DNA from: Thecamonas trahens ATCC 50062
Lineage: Eukaryota > Apusozoa > Apusomonadida > Apusomonadidae
Length of the DNA: 64,000 bases
Assembly: GCF_000142905.1 (NCBI RefSeq)
Contig: NW_013657668.1
Span: 48,492-112,491 of the forward strand
Direction: 5' to 3'
How positions within the stretch are numbered: position 1 is the stretch's first letter; the number at the start of each line of letters is the position of its first letter. Below are positions 62,848-64,000 of the stretch, piece after piece. The translations under genes and the position numbers were made by a program. The notes under the pieces were generated by a model. It did not search any database. It worked only from the letters and a program-made list of their open reading frames with translations, and was not told the origin of the DNA.

Positions 62848-63646
62848 CGGGCGGTGCATGAACCGCGCTGCCTGCGCCGGCTTTACCAGCCTCAGCACCC
62901 TCTGCAGCTGCAAGCTCGATCCGGAGCGCGCGAGTGAGCCTTGCGAGAATCTTGATTCGCGCCGCGTCAACGGCGGCGGCGGCCGACGCATTGCGGAGCT
63001 TGGCCAGCAGGGAGTCGACCTGGGACCGTAGTTCGTCGTTTTCGGCGGCGAAAGCGTCCATCGACGCGCGGGAGGCGGCCTGGATGTCGTCACGCTGGCG
63101 GCGTGCATCCTCTGCTGCTGCGTATGCGTGCTCGACCTGGGCCTGCAGCGCCGAAGCCGCCGCTGCCGCAGCGGCGGCGTCCTGGGCTGGGGCCTGCTCG
63201 TGGGCGAGCTTCTCGTATCGAGCACGTGTGGTGTCGGGTGCCTCCTTCCACCGCTTGCCAATGACCTTGAGCACGTCTGTCAGCGGAGCGTCCGGCATCA
63301 ATCTGCGGACGTCTGCACGAGCATCGCGAGTAAACAGCGCAAAGGCCGAGAGCGGACGCTTGGGCCGCGAGTCACCCGACCTCGCCCGCACCCGCGCCCG
63401 CGCCGTGGTGGCCTCTGCCTCTTCCGTGACCGCGATCTGCTCCTCCAGCGCACTCATCTTCCTCCCCAGCGCATGTAGCCGCTCTCTCAACTCCTGTGCC
63501 TCGTCATCCGCCTTGAGCTTTGCCGCCCATGTCTCATTGAGCGCAGCCTCCAGGCCCGTGATGGTGTCGGCGCAGCCGCGGCAACCACAGCCACACCCTG
63601 CGCCCGGACGCGGGCCAGGAGAGGCAGGCGGAGACGGTGACGCCAT
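62819..63646 (-). CDS. HMG-box protein with flanking coiled coils
   Basis: 275 residues from the ATG at 63646. A Cys/Gly-rich N-terminus (CGCGCRGC) precedes a coiled coil (ALNETWAAKLKADDEAQELR). The HMG box (about 92-155) reads RPKRPLSAFALFTRDARADV, then VLKVIGKRWKEAPDTTRARY with the conserved Pro, Phe and Trp. A second coiled coil (HAYAAAEDARRQRDDIQAAS and on) follows, and the tail is Ala-rich. Non-sequence-specific DNA bending is expected; nuclear or mitochondrial (TFAM-like) location cannot be told. The coding end overlaps the CRLS1 coding end on the opposite strand. Confidence 0.85.
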   Translation of the reverse strand: MASPSPPASPGPRPGAGCGCGCRGCADTITGLEAALNETWAAKLKADDEAQELRERLHALGRKMSALEEQIAVTEEAEATTARARVRARSGDSRPKRPLSAFALFTRDARADVRRLMPDAPLTDVLKVIGKRWKEAPDTTRARYEKLAHEQAPAQDAAAAAAAASALQAQVEHAYAAAEDARRQRDDIQAASRASMDAFAAENDELRSQVDSLLAKLRNASAAAAVDAARIKILARLTRALRIELAAAEGAEAGKAGAGSAVHAPPVTAAAAPDA

Positions 63647-64000
63647 GGGAGAGAGGGGGGAGGGGGGGGGGGGGGGGGGGAGGGAGGGAGGGGAGGGGTA
63701 GGGAGGGGAGGGGGGAGGGGAGGGGGAGGGGTAGGGTTGGGGGTGCATCGTGGGGGGGTCAGAATGNNNNNNNNNNNNNNNNNNNNNNNNNNNNNNNNNN
63801 NNNNNNNNNNNNNNNNNNNNNNNNNNNNNNNNNNNNNNNNNNNNNNNNNNNNNNNNNNNNNNNNNNNNNNNNNNNNNNNNNNNNNNNNNNNNNNNNNNNN
63901 NNNNNNNNNNNNNNNNNNNNNNNNNNNNNNNNNNNNNNNNNNNNNNNNNNNNNNNNNNNNNNNNNNNNNNNNNNNNNNNNNNNNNNNNNNNNNNNNNNNN
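63647..64000. other. Poly-G leader region and terminal assembly gap
   Basis: 63655-63735 is almost pure G with single A or T interruptions. The sequence ends in N from 63767 to the window end. Nothing further can be seen. Confidence 0.9.

Overview
The window is nuclear DNA of a free-living flagellated protist. It is GC-rich, with genes packed on both strands, few and short spliceosomal introns, 100-200 bp assembly gaps and many poly-C/poly-G tracts. Gene content points to an apusomonad close to Thecamonas trahens: a bifunctional DHFR-TS, a TPI-GAPDH fusion, a mitochondrial-type MinD, and a broad set of animal/amoeba-like eukaryotic genes (calpain-7, ACMSD, MIS12, WDR24, B9D2). The species is inferred from memory of such genomes and was not checked by search.

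Layout. 0.4-6.1 kb: a PTTG1IP-like PSI membrane protein and a four-domain voltage-gated cation channel (minus strand). 6.1-7.6 kb: a gene-poor island. 7.6-12.4 kb: a large FG-GAP/EGF/TIG multi-pass membrane protein broken by four apparent -1 frameshifts. 12.7-25.2 kb: a Sec14 protein with a CaaX box, a membrane protein of unknown function, U1-C, EBP sterol isomerase, PP4 catalytic subunit, COMT, a long LRR/coiled-coil protein and proteasome alpha-3. 25.4-35.4 kb: a LIM protein, SPT3 (interrupted by a gap), MIS12, MinD, a repeat protein with possible ciliary role, TPI-GAPDH and B9D2. 35.5-48.6 kb: DHFR-TS, WDR24, a DEP-disulfide oxidoreductase fusion, COX6B, calpain-7, ACMSD and a CYTH/thiamine-triphosphatase-like protein. 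49-63.7 kb: an RNI-type LRR protein, SFT2, pantothenate kinase, a cyclic-nucleotide-gated channel, a PDZ3-MYND protein, a basic protein of unknown function, a cardiolipin synthase-like enzyme and an HMG-box protein.

Nine introns can be placed by homology. Eight of them begin GTACG(T/C), and eight lie within 165 coding bases of the start codon; one B9D2 exon contributes only the ATG. Several genes need one extra base, mostly in a short G run, to read through. That is either a systematic sequence error or real gene damage.

The genes do not form an operon-like system. They are housekeeping, mitochondrial (MinD, TPI-GAPDH, COX6B, cardiolipin synthase), ciliary (B9D2 and possibly the 30.3 kb repeat protein) and signalling (two channels, PP4, WDR24) genes. 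No transposon, CRISPR array, rRNA or tRNA gene was recognised.
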